The position numbers and the translations under genes are program-made. A DNA stretch of 64,000 nucleotides, from the NCBI RefSeq assembly GCF_037203765.1, contig NZ_JBBCAS010000002.1, positions 124,001 through 188,000 of the forward strand, written 5' to 3'. Origin of the DNA: Sediminicola sp037203765 (GTDB taxonomy: Bacteria; Bacteroidota; Bacteroidia; Flavobacteriales; Flavobacteriaceae). The notes beneath the pieces are model-generated. The model saw only the letters and a list, made by a program, of their open reading frames with translations. It did no database searches and was not told the DNA's origin. Positions 33,274-42,925 of the stretch are shown one piece after another. Within the stretch, counting starts at the first letter, position 1; each line of letters begins with the position of its first letter.

Positions 33274-33669
33274 ATGGCACTCAAGGAAATTTTATTGATC
33301 GATGACAATTATATAGACAACTATATCAATAAAAGGATTGTAACCTCAGAAAAAATTGCAGAACATATAACGGTAAAGCTCTCCCCGGTAGAGGCGTTGG
33401 AATATTTGGGTAGTAAGATGGACACGTTGCCAGAACTTATATTCTTGGATATCAAAATGCCCGAAATGGATGGTTTTGAATTTTTAAAAGAGTTATCAAA
33501 ACTATGTCCACTTCCACATCAACAAGCAAAGTGTAACATTATCATGCTCAGCTCTTCCATCAACAGGAAGGATATTGACGCTGCCAAAAAAAATCCCCTT
33601 GTCAAGGATTTTCTGACTAAGCCCTTGGATCCTTTTAAGTTAAACGCCGTAATGAAATTACTGGTCTAA
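33274..33669 (+). CDS. Receiver-only response regulator, partner of the upstream kinase
   Basis: The 131-residue CheY-like protein has LLIDDN at the acidic pocket, phospho-acceptor Asp59 in LIFLDIKMPEMDGFEF, the switch Ser in MLSSSINRKD and Lys in FLTKPLDP. It has no DNA-binding output, so it must act by protein contact or phosphorelay. It is one of the few genes here with a purine-rich ribosome-binding-like AGGAAGG just before the ATG. Its 11-bp distance from the kinase stop indicates an operon. Confidence 0.9.
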   Translation: MALKEILLIDDNYIDNYINKRIVTSEKIAEHITVKLSPVEALEYLGSKMDTLPELIFLDIKMPEMDGFEFLKELSKLCPLPHQQAKCNIIMLSSSINRKDIDAAKKNPLVKDFLTKPLDPFKLNAVMKLLV

Positions 33670-33720
33670 AGAGGAACATGTACATTGAATGCCAAATTTT
33701 CATTGTAAAAATACCTCGCA

Positions 33721-35919
33721 CTACCCTACTACTTGCCTTTCCGTGGCAAAGGGCTGGTGATAGTAACGCTGGCCAGTAGCCTTGAACATAGCATTTGCCA
33801 AAGCACCCATGGCCGGTGGCAATCCCGGTTCTCCCAGTCCTGTGGGGTCTATTTGGTTTTCAACAAAGAACACCTCTATTTCTTTTGGTGCCTGTGAATG
33901 CCTGATCAATTGGTACTTGTCAAAATTCATTTGATTGGGGGCACCATTGTCAAATGTCAGCTGACTGTACATGGCATGGCCGATCCCGTCAATTACGCCA
34001 CCTTCTATCATGTTTTTGGCCGCATCTTTGTTTACGACAATCCCGCAATCAACCGCACACCAAACCTTTTTGACAATTGGCTGGCCTTTGACCATTTCAA
34101 TGTCCATGACTTCTGCCACATAGGTAGAATGACAAAAATATGCAGCTACTCCCCGGTGCACATTGGGATCTTTTGTCCCCCAATTGGCCTTTTCCTTGAC
34201 CAATTTTAAGACTCCTGCATAGCGTTCTGCATCGTATTCATATGCTGCACCAACAGGATTTTTGATGGCCCTATCGAACAGTTCCAAACGGAAATCGATC
34301 GGATCTTTCCCTGCCAGTTCTGCCACTTCATCAAGAAATGACTGTTCTGCACCTGCCGTAAAATTGGATCTTGGGGCTCGCCAAGCGCCGGTGGTGACGT
34401 TGGTATCTCCTTTGATTTTTTCTGCGGAATAATTCTCAACCGCCCCGGCCGGAAAGCGATTTGGAAAAACAGGGCCCTCCGGCAATCCGGCACCCTTTAC
34501 CGAAAAGGCAATAAGAATGTTGTTCTCATCCAATCCAGCTTTATAGGTAGATCTGTAGGTAGGCCTATAGGTCCCTTGGGACATATCGTCCTCACGGGAA
34601 TAAATAAGTTTTACGGGGCCACCTATTTTTTTGGATATAGCCGCCGCTTCCACCCCAAAGTGTACATAGAGCCTTCTTCCGAAACCTCCCCCGATACGGG
34701 TCATTTGCACCGTGATGTTCTCTAGGGGCATATTCAGTAATTTGGAGACCGACCCTTCCAATGCTTCCGGTGTTTGTGTTGGCCCGATGAGTTCTGCCGA
34801 ATCTTCCTTGACATGGGCAAAGAAGTTCATGGGTTCCAAGGTATTGTGTGCTATAAAGGGTGCGCTATAGGTACGTTCAATGACCTTACTGGCCTTTTTG
34901 AAGGCAGCCTCAGGATTCCCATCTTTTCTACTGTCTTCCACTTCGCCCGATTGAAGTGCCTTTTCCAACCGCTGCAAATGGGTGCTGGAACTTTCCAATT
35001 CCCCAACGGTTTCCCAGTTGGCCTTAAGTGCCTTTTTTGCCTGCATTAACTGCCAGGTAGATTCACCTACGATAGCAATGAGTTGCTTAAAGCCCTGTTC
35101 ATCGAACATGGCAGGTTCGTCAATAGTGGTATCTATGATAAATGCATCTTTTACCCCAGGCATACCTTTGATCTCCGCTTCATTGAAATCCTTCACTTTC
35201 ATACCGAAGGCCGGCGGGTGTTGGATCATCGCCAATTGCATGCCATCCCTATGGAAATCCAGACCGAACAGTGGTTCCCCTGTAATTATTTTCTTCCCGT
35301 CGACATTCTTGATGCTTGTTCCTATCAATTTAAAATCATTGACATCTTTAAGTTCAACTTCCTCGGGGATTTCAATGCCTACAGCCTTAGAGGCCACTTC
35401 TCCATAGGACAGTGTCCTTTCGCCGTTATTTTCTTTGATGACGCCTTCCTTGGCCGTTAGATCGGAAGCTTTTAGTCCCCATTCTTTGGCGGCAGCTTCC
35501 AATAACATAGCCTTACCTGTTGCTCCTGCCATCCGTAGCGCGTTCCAGCTCAACCGAATGGATAGACTGCCCCCTGCAAATTGGTTTTGGTACCATCCAG
35601 TATTGAGCGGGGCTTGTTCTACGATGACATTTTCCCATGGCACATCCAGTTCCTCTGCGACGATCATGGGCATTGAAGTTCTTACGTTCTGACCAATTTC
35701 CGGATTTGGTGAATAGATAGTGACCAATCCATTATCCCCTATTTTGATATACCCATTGATTTCGAACCATTCTTTTGGCAACTCCAGTCCGGTCTTTAAT
35801 TCCGGGGCATTGGGCTTGCAGGCATTGAGCCAGCTAAAGCCTATGAGCATCCCGCCCCCGGCAGCAGCGGAAACTTTGATGAATGAACGACGATTATATT
35901 GCGTTTTGATATGTGTCAT
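33721..35919 (-). CDS. Molybdopterin-binding subunit of a molybdenum hydroxylase (IorB-like)
   Basis: This 732-residue large subunit belongs to the xanthine dehydrogenase family, isoquinoline 1-oxidoreductase beta type. A twin-arginine signal (NRRSFIKVSAAAGGG, residues about 9-23) and a Cys at about residue 34 suggest periplasmic export with the folded cofactor. Motifs include RIGGGFGRRLYVHFG for molybdopterin binding and GLGEPGLPP near the C-terminus, with the catalytic Glu. It oxidises aldehydes or N-heterocycles in related systems; the substrate here is unknown. It is 28 bp downstream of the 2Fe-2S subunit gene. No cytochrome-c subunit or XdhC-type maturation gene is adjacent. Confidence 0.88.
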   Translation of the reverse strand: MTHIKTQYNRRSFIKVSAAAGGGMLIGFSWLNACKPNAPELKTGLELPKEWFEINGYIKIGDNGLVTIYSPNPEIGQNVRTSMPMIVAEELDVPWENVIVEQAPLNTGWYQNQFAGGSLSIRLSWNALRMAGATGKAMLLEAAAKEWGLKASDLTAKEGVIKENNGERTLSYGEVASKAVGIEIPEEVELKDVNDFKLIGTSIKNVDGKKIITGEPLFGLDFHRDGMQLAMIQHPPAFGMKVKDFNEAEIKGMPGVKDAFIIDTTIDEPAMFDEQGFKQLIAIVGESTWQLMQAKKALKANWETVGELESSSTHLQRLEKALQSGEVEDSRKDGNPEAAFKKASKVIERTYSAPFIAHNTLEPMNFFAHVKEDSAELIGPTQTPEALEGSVSKLLNMPLENITVQMTRIGGGFGRRLYVHFGVEAAAISKKIGGPVKLIYSREDDMSQGTYRPTYRSTYKAGLDENNILIAFSVKGAGLPEGPVFPNRFPAGAVENYSAEKIKGDTNVTTGAWRAPRSNFTAGAEQSFLDEVAELAGKDPIDFRLELFDRAIKNPVGAAYEYDAERYAGVLKLVKEKANWGTKDPNVHRGVAAYFCHSTYVAEVMDIEMVKGQPIVKKVWCAVDCGIVVNKDAAKNMIEGGVIDGIGHAMYSQLTFDNGAPNQMNFDKYQLIRHSQAPKEIEVFFVENQIDPTGLGEPGLPPAMGALANAMFKATGQRYYHQPFATERQVVG

Positions 35920-35947
35920 GATATTTCTTTTTAGATAAGCTGGCGTT

Positions 35948-36412
35948 TTAAGCGTTTTCAGAATTGGCAGCGGATTTGATGGCCTTTTTGATGCGCGTAT
36001 AGGTGCCGCAACGACAAATATTACCGTTCATGGCACTATCTATTTCCGCATCGGTCGGATTGGGATTGCTTTTCAGAAAAGCACTGGCGTTCATGATCTG
36101 TCCCGCCTGACAATACCCACATTGATATACATCTATTTCCAACCAAGCCTTTTGTATGGGGTGGTCTCCGTTTTCGGACAGCCCCTCAATGGTCGTGATT
36201 TTCTGGTCCCCAACGGAAGATACGGGTAATTGGCATGAACGTACCGCAGTGTCCCCAAGGTGTATGGTGCAGGCGCCGCACTGTGCGATGCCACAACCGT
36301 ATTTTGTGCCCACCAATTTGAGATGGTCCCGCAGTACCCAGAGCATTGGGGTGGTAGGATCTACGTCTAATTGCTGGGTCTTTCCGTTGATATTCAGATT
36401 GAAGTTTGCCAT
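35948..36412 (-). CDS. 2Fe-2S subunit of the molybdenum hydroxylase (IorA-like)
   Basis: The 154-residue small subunit has two [2Fe-2S] domains: the plant-ferredoxin-type site CGIAQCGACTIH with a later Cys in VRSCQLPV, and the all-helical site YQCGYCQAGQIM with NICRCGTYTRI. It passes electrons from the molybdenum centre of the large subunit. It lacks its own signal peptide, so it should be exported by hitch-hiking on the Tat signal of the large subunit, as in related enzymes. The start ATG at 36412 fits the family N-terminus (ANFNLNINGK). Confidence 0.93.
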   Translation of the reverse strand: MANFNLNINGKTQQLDVDPTTPMLWVLRDHLKLVGTKYGCGIAQCGACTIHLGDTAVRSCQLPVSSVGDQKITTIEGLSENGDHPIQKAWLEIDVYQCGYCQAGQIMNASAFLKSNPNPTDAEIDSAMNGNICRCGTYTRIKKAIKSAANSENA

Positions 36413-36545
36413 GATTTTTTATATAAGTAAATGTCGCAGATTAAATTACAAAATTTATCAATGCCAAGATAATATTAATGCAATCAATTGATCCTTAATT
36501 TTTTAGAATAAATCCGTTCCCTTTTTTGAATGGTTTTTAATCATT

Positions 36546-36580
36546 AAAAAAGCCATGATGAATATTGTCATGGCCTTTTT
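36546..36580 (-). terminator. Intrinsic terminator downstream of the universal stress protein gene
   Basis: An A-rich arm with GCCATGA (36546-36558) pairs with TCATGGCCTTTTT (36568-36580), with one mismatch and a 9-nt loop. The T-run is on both strands, so it may also protect the iorA promoter region from read-through. Confidence 0.75.
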
Positions 36581-36612
36581 AGAGTATGTATAATGTTCAA
36601 AAGATATTTCGC

Positions 36613-37401
36613 CTATTTGTACAGTAAAATGGGGATATCCAAACGGTGGACCATTTCCTTTACGGGCTGTAATTCCAAATTATTGTTCTTTGGTATACAA
36701 AATAACTGGGTATTGGTGCGAACAACATAGGATGTAAGTGCCTCTATGGCATTTGTCCCATCTTGTGGAAAAATAAAAGAGGAATTATTTTCCTGATCTC
36801 TTTGACCGGTTGAATGCTCTGGCATTTTATTACGGATCCCAAAATATTTGATAGATCTATTTGATTCCTGTAAATGGTCTATAATTTTAAATTCACTTTT
36901 TTCCAGGGTTTCACCATAAAAGCCGAGATATAGATCAGAAAACGAATGTAACTCATGATGACTACCACTGATCAAAACGTTTGTATCCAATTGATCTACG
37001 ACAAATTGCGTTAATTTATCACCAATGAAGTCCAACATTTTGGCCTTACGTCTACCCAGAATTACGAGATCCGGGTCGGTGTCCTTTACTTTCTTTAAAA
37101 TAGAATCTTTAATATTTCCCCAATCCATGGTAAAATTGATTTCAACCCCTTCCTCCTCGGCAATGGGCGCAATTATTTTCTGTGCTTTAGCATTGGATTG
37201 TTTGAGACTTTGAGTAAGTCTTCGTTTAAAAGTAAGCTGATTTTCTTCTTCCGCAGTTCGTCTTAAAGGCTCCACATAATGGGCCTGTATGTTTCCGTTG
37301 ACCGATTTTACCAACTTAGCGGCATTTTTAAGGGCGATGATTGAGGTTTCAGAAAAATCAATAAAAACCAAGATGCTGTAGTTCGTAGGGGTTGAATTCA
37401 T
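36613..37401 (-). CDS. Universal stress protein, tandem UspA domains
   Basis: The 262-residue protein has two Usp-like halves. The first begins YSILVFIDFSETSIIALKNA and keeps PDLVILGRRKAKM, related to the ATP-binding G-x2-G region. The second half is degenerate. Usp proteins bind ATP or partner proteins under stress. Monocistronic, flanked by intergenic regions of about 200 bp and 300 bp. The first-domain nucleotide loop lacks the full G-x2-G-x9-G-S/T signature, so ATP binding is doubtful. Confidence 0.8.
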   Translation of the reverse strand: MNSTPTNYSILVFIDFSETSIIALKNAAKLVKSVNGNIQAHYVEPLRRTAEEENQLTFKRRLTQSLKQSNAKAQKIIAPIAEEEGVEINFTMDWGNIKDSILKKVKDTDPDLVILGRRKAKMLDFIGDKLTQFVVDQLDTNVLISGSHHELHSFSDLYLGFYGETLEKSEFKIIDHLQESNRSIKYFGIRNKMPEHSTGQRDQENNSSFIFPQDGTNAIEALTSYVVRTNTQLFCIPKNNNLELQPVKEMVHRLDIPILLYK

Positions 37402-37633
37402 ATCTATTCCAGTTTAAGTTAGTGCTAAGTAATTGAAAAGGGTATTTGGAAATCCTAATTACTTAAAGAATGTATCAGTATACAATAAATTATGTTTAAA
37501 TATAGCACAAAAAAGCTAAACAAATTGAAGTTTAACGAATGCTTAAGAAAAAAAATGAATAGAATAAGGCCCTGATGAATTATTGATGGAAACTGAAGTG
37601 AATTGTTGATGTTTAAATATTCCCTTTAAAATC

Positions 37634-37667
37634 AAATGGACCATGACTAATATCGCCATGGCCATTT
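37634..37667 (-). terminator. Hairpin downstream of the small FN3-like lipoprotein gene
   Basis: AAATGGACCATG (37634-37645) pairs with CATGGCCATTT (37657-37667), with one bulged base. The T-run on the minus strand is weak (ATTTGATTTT). The rest of the gap 37402-37633 is AT-rich and shows only the presumed usp promoter region. Confidence 0.5.
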
Positions 37668-37699
37668 AAATTTTTCACTATAGTATTTACAATAATTGA

Positions 37700-38401
37700 C
37701 TATTCAGGAGAAACCATGGTGACCTTAGATACCGAGAAGTTTCCAACTGGATCTTTAGAAACCACTTCAATGGTGTAGATTGTTTTTGGCTCAAAGGCCA
37801 CAGGATCAATGGATGTGATTTCCAAGCCGGCATATTCCACTACTAAGGTATCTTCTTCCATCACGGTAACATCGTAGGTCAATGGTTCTCCATCTTCGTC
37901 GCGGCCCACCCAAGAAATGTTCAACTTGGAGGTGTTATTATTAAATGAGGTTGTAATCACGGCAGCGTAGGGCACATAATTTCCCACCGGTTCACCAGGG
38001 GTGGTGAAGGAATAGCTGTTGCTTGCCTTTTCCCCTTCTTTATTTTTTGCTGTGACGCTCCATGTATAACTTTTACCTTTGTCCAATACCAATTTTGACT
38101 CCAAAGCATTGGAGCTCTGCATGATTACTTCGGTTTGGGATTCAAAAACCCGAAGCACATAGGTTTCTGCAAATTCAGAGGAAGACCATTTAAAAAGAAC
38201 GGAGACCTTTAAGGGTTCCCCTGCTACTTCTTCAAAAGCGGTACAGGGTTCCCCATTAGCCGGTAATGTTAGGGAAATACTGCCCGGTACATTGGCAATA
38301 GGTTTTTCCGTAGGTTCGGCCTCAGAACCCTTGCTACATGAGAGCAAAAGGACAACTAGGAGTATTACGGCTGTAAAATTTTTAACTACTATATTTTTCA
38401 T
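37700..38401 (-). CDS. Lipoprotein with fibronectin-like beta domains
   Basis: The 233-residue lipoprotein has lipobox LLLSC (Cys about 22). The mature part is all-beta: a segment like the bacterial FN3/SusE sort with FAETYVLRVFE and GKSYTWSVTAKNKEG, then a second with LNISWVGRDEDGEPLTYDVT and a C-terminal IYTIEVVSKDPVGN. No enzyme motif is visible. Its ATG overlaps the stop of the giant BspA-repeat gene by 4 bp, so the two are translationally coupled. That suggests the lipoprotein is a surface partner or anchor of that protein. Confidence 0.75.
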   Translation of the reverse strand: MKNIVVKNFTAVILLVVLLLSCSKGSEAEPTEKPIANVPGSISLTLPANGEPCTAFEEVAGEPLKVSVLFKWSSSEFAETYVLRVFESQTEVIMQSSNALESKLVLDKGKSYTWSVTAKNKEGEKASNSYSFTTPGEPVGNYVPYAAVITTSFNNNTSKLNISWVGRDEDGEPLTYDVTVMEEDTLVVEYAGLEITSIDPVAFEPKTIYTIEVVSKDPVGNFSVSKVTMVSPE

Positions 38402-41400
38402 TTTTTGATAATCTTAAATGTTGTTGTTTTTCCCTGTTTGGTCACTTTAATGGAATACAAACCTGCTTCGTTAGAACTTAGATCCACGGATTTATCGTTG
38501 CCCTTCAGTATATTCTTTTTGAAGAGCATCCTTCCCGAAAGGTCGTAGACGGCCACCTCTATTTTTTCATATGCCCCGTCTACAAATACCTTTTCAGAAG
38601 TAAGGGTTGGGTAAACATATAGTTCTTGGTCCATAAAGAAGGAATCGGACACTTTTCCCTGGCAATCGCTGTCACCGGAGATGACGACCGAATTGGAGCC
38701 TTTGAGGTCACGGATTACCAGTTCATGGGTCCCTGTGTCTGGGTAGGAATACTTTCTTAACTCACCATTGACCTCTACACTGTATAGTTTGCTTCCAGAA
38801 ACCAGATAGGTCACGGTTTTATTCTTGGTGTCGATTACCTGTCTCTTACCTGAAACATCATCGATCTCGTTGATGCTTATACCGTAGTTCTGTTCATAAT
38901 TGGCATTTGGGATGGAAACGGTCACCGTATAACTACCAGCGGATAAATTTGGTATGCTGAAATTGGAATCTGATGTTACACCCATGAATTCTTCCTTCAA
39001 ATTATCGCCGGCTATACTGATGTCCAGTGAATACCCAAGTAGGTTACTGGATATCTCAATACTACCGTTGGCAACACCTGGACAAGAAGGTGTCTTGGTA
39101 TAAACACTAATGGCCTCAACGGAAATAATTTCACAGCCATTTTCATTGATAGGTACTCCTATGTTTGTATTTAAGCAGCTATCCAAATGATCAAAAACTC
39201 CATCCACATCATTGTCTTCATTACACAAAGGCACTTCTCCTCCATCTTGAATGTTCCATCCAAAGGTGTCTATGATGAACTGTCTCGCTTCACCGCCCTC
39301 GCAAAATTTACTGTTTCCAGCATTGAAAGTAACACCTATCAATAATGCAGGCAATTGGCTCCAGCCAATGAGTGTGCTATTGTATTTATCTATGGACAGG
39401 GCAATACCGTCGAACATTAGACTCATGTTCCTCACTTTTTGAACGTCCCAATTCCCTAAACTTTGGTCAAAATCAGTAGCCTCATTGAACATCCACATCA
39501 TATTGGTCACATTGCTTACATTCCAATTGGAGATATCTTGATTGAAGGAAGAAGCTCTTTGGAACATACCTCCCATGTCCGTTATATTTCCAACATCCCA
39601 CGTGCTAATATCCTGATTAAAACCTATGGCGGTATTGAACATATTGAGCATGTTCTGTACATTGGAAGTATCCCACGTTGAAATATCCTGGTTAAATAGT
39701 TCTGTATTTTGGAACATAGATGACATGGAGGTAACGCTACTAACATCCCAGGCTGATATATCTTGGTTGAATACCTTGTTTCCATTGAACATACCACCCA
39801 TGTTCTGGACATTGCTCACATTCCAATTGCCTAAAGGTTGATTAAAATTGGATACTGCGAACATCCCTGTCATATCGTTTACCATCCCAACATCCCAATT
39901 TTCAATTTTCTGATTAAAGGAGGTAGCACCGGTAAATAATGAAGACATATCCAATACATTGCTGACATCCCAATACGTTAGATCTTGATTGAATTTCTCG
40001 GCATAACCAAACATGCTGTTGATATACCGAACGTTGGACATGTCCCAGTAATTAAAATTCGAATTTCCTACCAAAGACCTACACGAAAAGAACATGCTTT
40101 GGGTAGCATTGATCTGGGACAGGTCGGGCACATCAAGGGCTAAAACATCCACATTACTACAACCTGAGAAGGAAGAATTGAAGTTTTTCCATTTAATATC
40201 GCCCCATTGGTTGATCTGAATCAATTTTTCAGCATCACCTCCATTACCAAAATAAATCCAAGGAAAATCCCCGGTGATGGAAACGGTATATGTTCCAGGA
40301 ATAGCGTAGGTATGTGTGATATTACCAGCTATATTAGAGGTTGATGTTCCATCGCCCCAATCTACCTGATAGTTGTATGTTAGGTTACTGGCGGTGGGGA
40401 TCGTTATTTGATCATCGGCAGATGTTCCTGGGTTATCGGTTTTCCAGGTAGTAATGAATGGTTTATCATTACAGTTTGTTATATCCTTGCCTTCATCCTT
40501 GATCGTCCAATTGGCCCTTATTTTTAATTTGCGCTTTGCCAATTCGGAATCGCAATACTTGCTAAAACCACCATCAAAAACTACATTTTGTTGCAGCACC
40601 GGGAGTTCCGCCCATGCATTCAACATACTATCGTAAAAATCGGTATTAAGTGCGTTATTGGCAAACATGTTGGTCATATCCTTGACTTGACCGACATTCC
40701 AAGCTCCCAAATCCTGATTGAAATCCATAGAACCTTCGAACATGGAAACCATAGAGGTTACCTTGGATACATCCCAGTTAGCAATATCCTGATTAAAACC
40801 AAGCGTATTCCTAAACATGGCCTCCATATTGGTTACCTTTCCTACATTCCAACCGGATAGGTCTTGATTAAAATTGATGGCACCGTCGAACATGCCGAAC
40901 ATTTCCGTGACATTGGATGTATCCCATACGCCAATGGGCTGATTAAAGGCATTGGCGAAATAAAACATTTGGGACATATTGGTGACCTTGCCAACATTCC
41001 AATTACTAATATCTGAATTGAAGTTAGTGGCCCTTAGAAACATTCCTGGCATTTGGGTTACCTGACCAACATCCCAGGAGGAAAGATCTTGATTGAATAA
41101 GGTGGCATCACTAAAAGTACTGCCCATTGAAGTTACCTTACTCACATCCCAATTGGAAATATCCTGATTAAAGGAAAAAGCGCCATCAAAAGTATGGTTT
41201 AAATTGGTGACCTTAGAAACATTCCAATTGCCTATTGGTTGATTGAATGATTCTGCTTGGCAGAACAAACACACCAAACTGGAAGCATTGGACATATCCC
41301 AGTTTCCAATTTCTTGGTTGAACAAGGTGGCACCCCTGAACATAGAACTAAAGTCGCTCACATTACTAACATCCCAATTTGAGAAAGCTGAATTGCCTAC

Positions 41401-41871
41401 TAAAGAAGGGCATAAATAAAACATGCCAAAAGTGGACTTAACATTGGATAGATCTGGAGTATCCGTGGCAATAACATCTAGGTTTGAGCAACCTTGAAAA
41501 GCAAATTCCATAGAACTCCATTGAATATTACCCCATTGGTTAATGGCAAGGATTTTTTCCCTGTCATTGGAAACGGAATTTAACCCATCAAAATCAAAAT
41601 ATATTCTTGGAAAATCTCCAGTAATGGCTATTTGGTATGTTCCGGAAGTGGTATATGTATGTGATATATCTCCTTTGACGTCTGAATCTATAGACCCATC
41701 ACCCCAATCTACGTCGTAATTATAAACTTCGCCAGGAAAAGTAGGAATAATGATTTGGTTGTCGTTGGAAACCCCTGTATTATCTGTCTTCCAGGTGGTA
41801 ATGAATTCGGTTTGTGCACTTACCATGAATACACTTAAACCGAGTAGCATGGAGAGATATTTTTTTTTCAT
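38398..41871 (-). CDS. Giant BspA-type repeat surface protein with T9SS sorting domain
   Basis: The 1157-residue secreted protein has a Sec signal (residues 1-19, ending VSAQ). Two homologous halves follow (about 21-475 and 476-880). Each starts with a PKD-like domain (TFITTWKTDN-type opening, VDWGDGS) and then holds about ten and nine BspA/DUF285 repeats of 24-25 residues, pattern FNQDISNWDVSKVTSMGSMF. Next come a thrombospondin-type-3-like Asp-rich stretch (DNDVDGVFDHLDSC) and a beta domain. A C-terminal sorting domain closes the chain (VYPTLTSEKVFVDG, VYDLSGRMLFKK, GLYSIKVTKQGKTTTFKI), typical of type IX secretion. It is probably an adhesin. It is co-translated with the lipoprotein downstream. 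Confidence 0.92.
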   Translation of the reverse strand: MKKKYLSMLLGLSVFMVSAQTEFITTWKTDNTGVSNDNQIIIPTFPGEVYNYDVDWGDGSIDSDVKGDISHTYTTSGTYQIAITGDFPRIYFDFDGLNSVSNDREKILAINQWGNIQWSSMEFAFQGCSNLDVIATDTPDLSNVKSTFGMFYLCPSLVGNSAFSNWDVSNVSDFSSMFRGATLFNQEIGNWDMSNASSLVCLFCQAESFNQPIGNWNVSKVTNLNHTFDGAFSFNQDISNWDVSKVTSMGSTFSDATLFNQDLSSWDVGQVTQMPGMFLRATNFNSDISNWNVGKVTNMSQMFYFANAFNQPIGVWDTSNVTEMFGMFDGAINFNQDLSGWNVGKVTNMEAMFRNTLGFNQDIANWDVSKVTSMVSMFEGSMDFNQDLGAWNVGQVKDMTNMFANNALNTDFYDSMLNAWAELPVLQQNVVFDGGFSKYCDSELAKRKLKIRANWTIKDEGKDITNCNDKPFITTWKTDNPGTSADDQITIPTASNLTYNYQVDWGDGTSTSNIAGNITHTYAIPGTYTVSITGDFPWIYFGNGGDAEKLIQINQWGDIKWKNFNSSFSGCSNVDVLALDVPDLSQINATQSMFFSCRSLVGNSNFNYWDMSNVRYINSMFGYAEKFNQDLTYWDVSNVLDMSSLFTGATSFNQKIENWDVGMVNDMTGMFAVSNFNQPLGNWNVSNVQNMGGMFNGNKVFNQDISAWDVSSVTSMSSMFQNTELFNQDISTWDTSNVQNMLNMFNTAIGFNQDISTWDVGNITDMGGMFQRASSFNQDISNWNVSNVTNMMWMFNEATDFDQSLGNWDVQKVRNMSLMFDGIALSIDKYNSTLIGWSQLPALLIGVTFNAGNSKFCEGGEARQFIIDTFGWNIQDGGEVPLCNEDNDVDGVFDHLDSCLNTNIGVPINENGCEIISVEAISVYTKTPSCPGVANGSIEISSNLLGYSLDISIAGDNLKEEFMGVTSDSNFSIPNLSAGSYTVTVSIPNANYEQNYGISINEIDDVSGKRQVIDTKNKTVTYLVSGSKLYSVEVNGELRKYSYPDTGTHELVIRDLKGSNSVVISGDSDCQGKVSDSFFMDQELYVYPTLTSEKVFVDGAYEKIEVAVYDLSGRMLFKKNILKGNDKSVDLSSNEAGLYSIKVTKQGKTTTFKIIKK

Positions 41872-42260
41872 ACATTTTTTTAATCAGAAACGTAAACATA
41901 TAGAATTTAGTCTTTAAAAAAATAATATTTTCTATAATTTCGATAAAGGGTTGATTTGGAATTCTGTCCTTGTAACATCCAAACTGCAGAAGTTGGACTT
42001 ATGGGAAGGTTAGTATTTGAAGAATCTTGATGGGATTGCCTTTAAAGGGTATACTTTTCAGGTTTGTCAGTTGCCTATAGCAGAAAGCCTTGTGAAAATT
42101 AACGGAAAATTACAAGTAGAATTGCCTTTTGCAGAACAAGGCAAGAAATAGGAAGCTCATCATTGGAAAAATATGATGAGGTAAATTTTGATCAGGTACG
42201 GCATGAACTCCCCTTCATATCCCACTAACTTTTTAATAGAGCAGGATAGCTTACCCTGGT
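41872..42260. other. 389-bp gap with a possible short coding remnant
   Basis: The gap holds the upstream region of the BspA gene and a 45-codon plus-strand open stretch without a start codon (42014-42151), ending INGKLQVELPFAEQGKK. It looks coding-like and weakly resembles the GDTVSAFLPYFGE region of the DUF4251 protein next door. It could be a decayed paralogue or chance. Confidence 0.25.
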
Positions 42261-42824
42261 TTAGTATTGCTCATTGCCAATAGGCATTACTTCTCCCTTA
42301 TAACGGATCGTAAACCGTGCCGTACTGTTAACGTTGATGTTGCTGGATAAATCTGGATTTAAAGTGATATGCACCCTAAATCCTTCAGTCTTATTATTAA
42401 TGTTGAAGCTGATTTCTTTGCTGTTGGACCCTGTATTGTCCACAACCTTGTAGTTTTCTGGAACTCCCTTAAATTGGATGGCATTGGTGTTGCTGGCATA
42501 TCCAGCACCCATTTGTCGCTCTCCAAAATATGGAAGAAATGCAGATACGGTATCACCTTCCACCTTCAGATAATTAGAATTTCCGAACAGGTTTATCTGA
42601 TTTCCCGCACTACCCACGGGCAATAATCCGGCATTGGAAATACTGTTCATACTGCGGGTCATCAATGGCATTGCCCAATTGGACTCGATCTTGAAGGATC
42701 TGGATGCCACCAAGTCCTGAAGATATTTCAGTTCTCCCTGGGACGAGGTCGTTTTGGAGGAAGTACCACAGCCCAGCATTGCTCCAACGATGAAAATGAT
42801 TGAAATTTTAAAAATTAAATTCAT
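42261..42824 (-). CDS. DUF4251 domain-containing lipoprotein
   Basis: The 187-residue lipoprotein has lipobox GAMLGC (Cys about 19). A DUF4251 domain follows, recognised from LVASRSFKIESNWAMPL, YLKVEGDTVSAFLPYFGERQMG and the closing ISFNINNKTEGFRVHITLN. The function of the family is unknown; it is almost confined to Bacteroidota and predicted periplasmic. Monocistronic, with its own upstream region of about 100 bp before the BtpA gene. Confidence 0.85.
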   Translation of the reverse strand: MNLIFKISIIFIVGAMLGCGTSSKTTSSQGELKYLQDLVASRSFKIESNWAMPLMTRSMNSISNAGLLPVGSAGNQINLFGNSNYLKVEGDTVSAFLPYFGERQMGAGYASNTNAIQFKGVPENYKVVDNTGSNSKEISFNINNKTEGFRVHITLNPDLSSNINVNSTARFTIRYKGEVMPIGNEQY

Positions 42825-42925
42825 GATGCTTTTTTTCCATGCGTCCTTATGAAGTTAATAACTTTTTGGTTTGGTAGGTTTTAAAGTTTTTATAAAGTTT
42901 TCTTGGGACACAGCTATGATCGAGT

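Noticed and set aside
42014..42151. Coding-looking stretch in the gap after the BspA gene
   Set aside because: It has no start codon and only a weak likeness to DUF4251, so it is noted as a possible remnant, not a gene.
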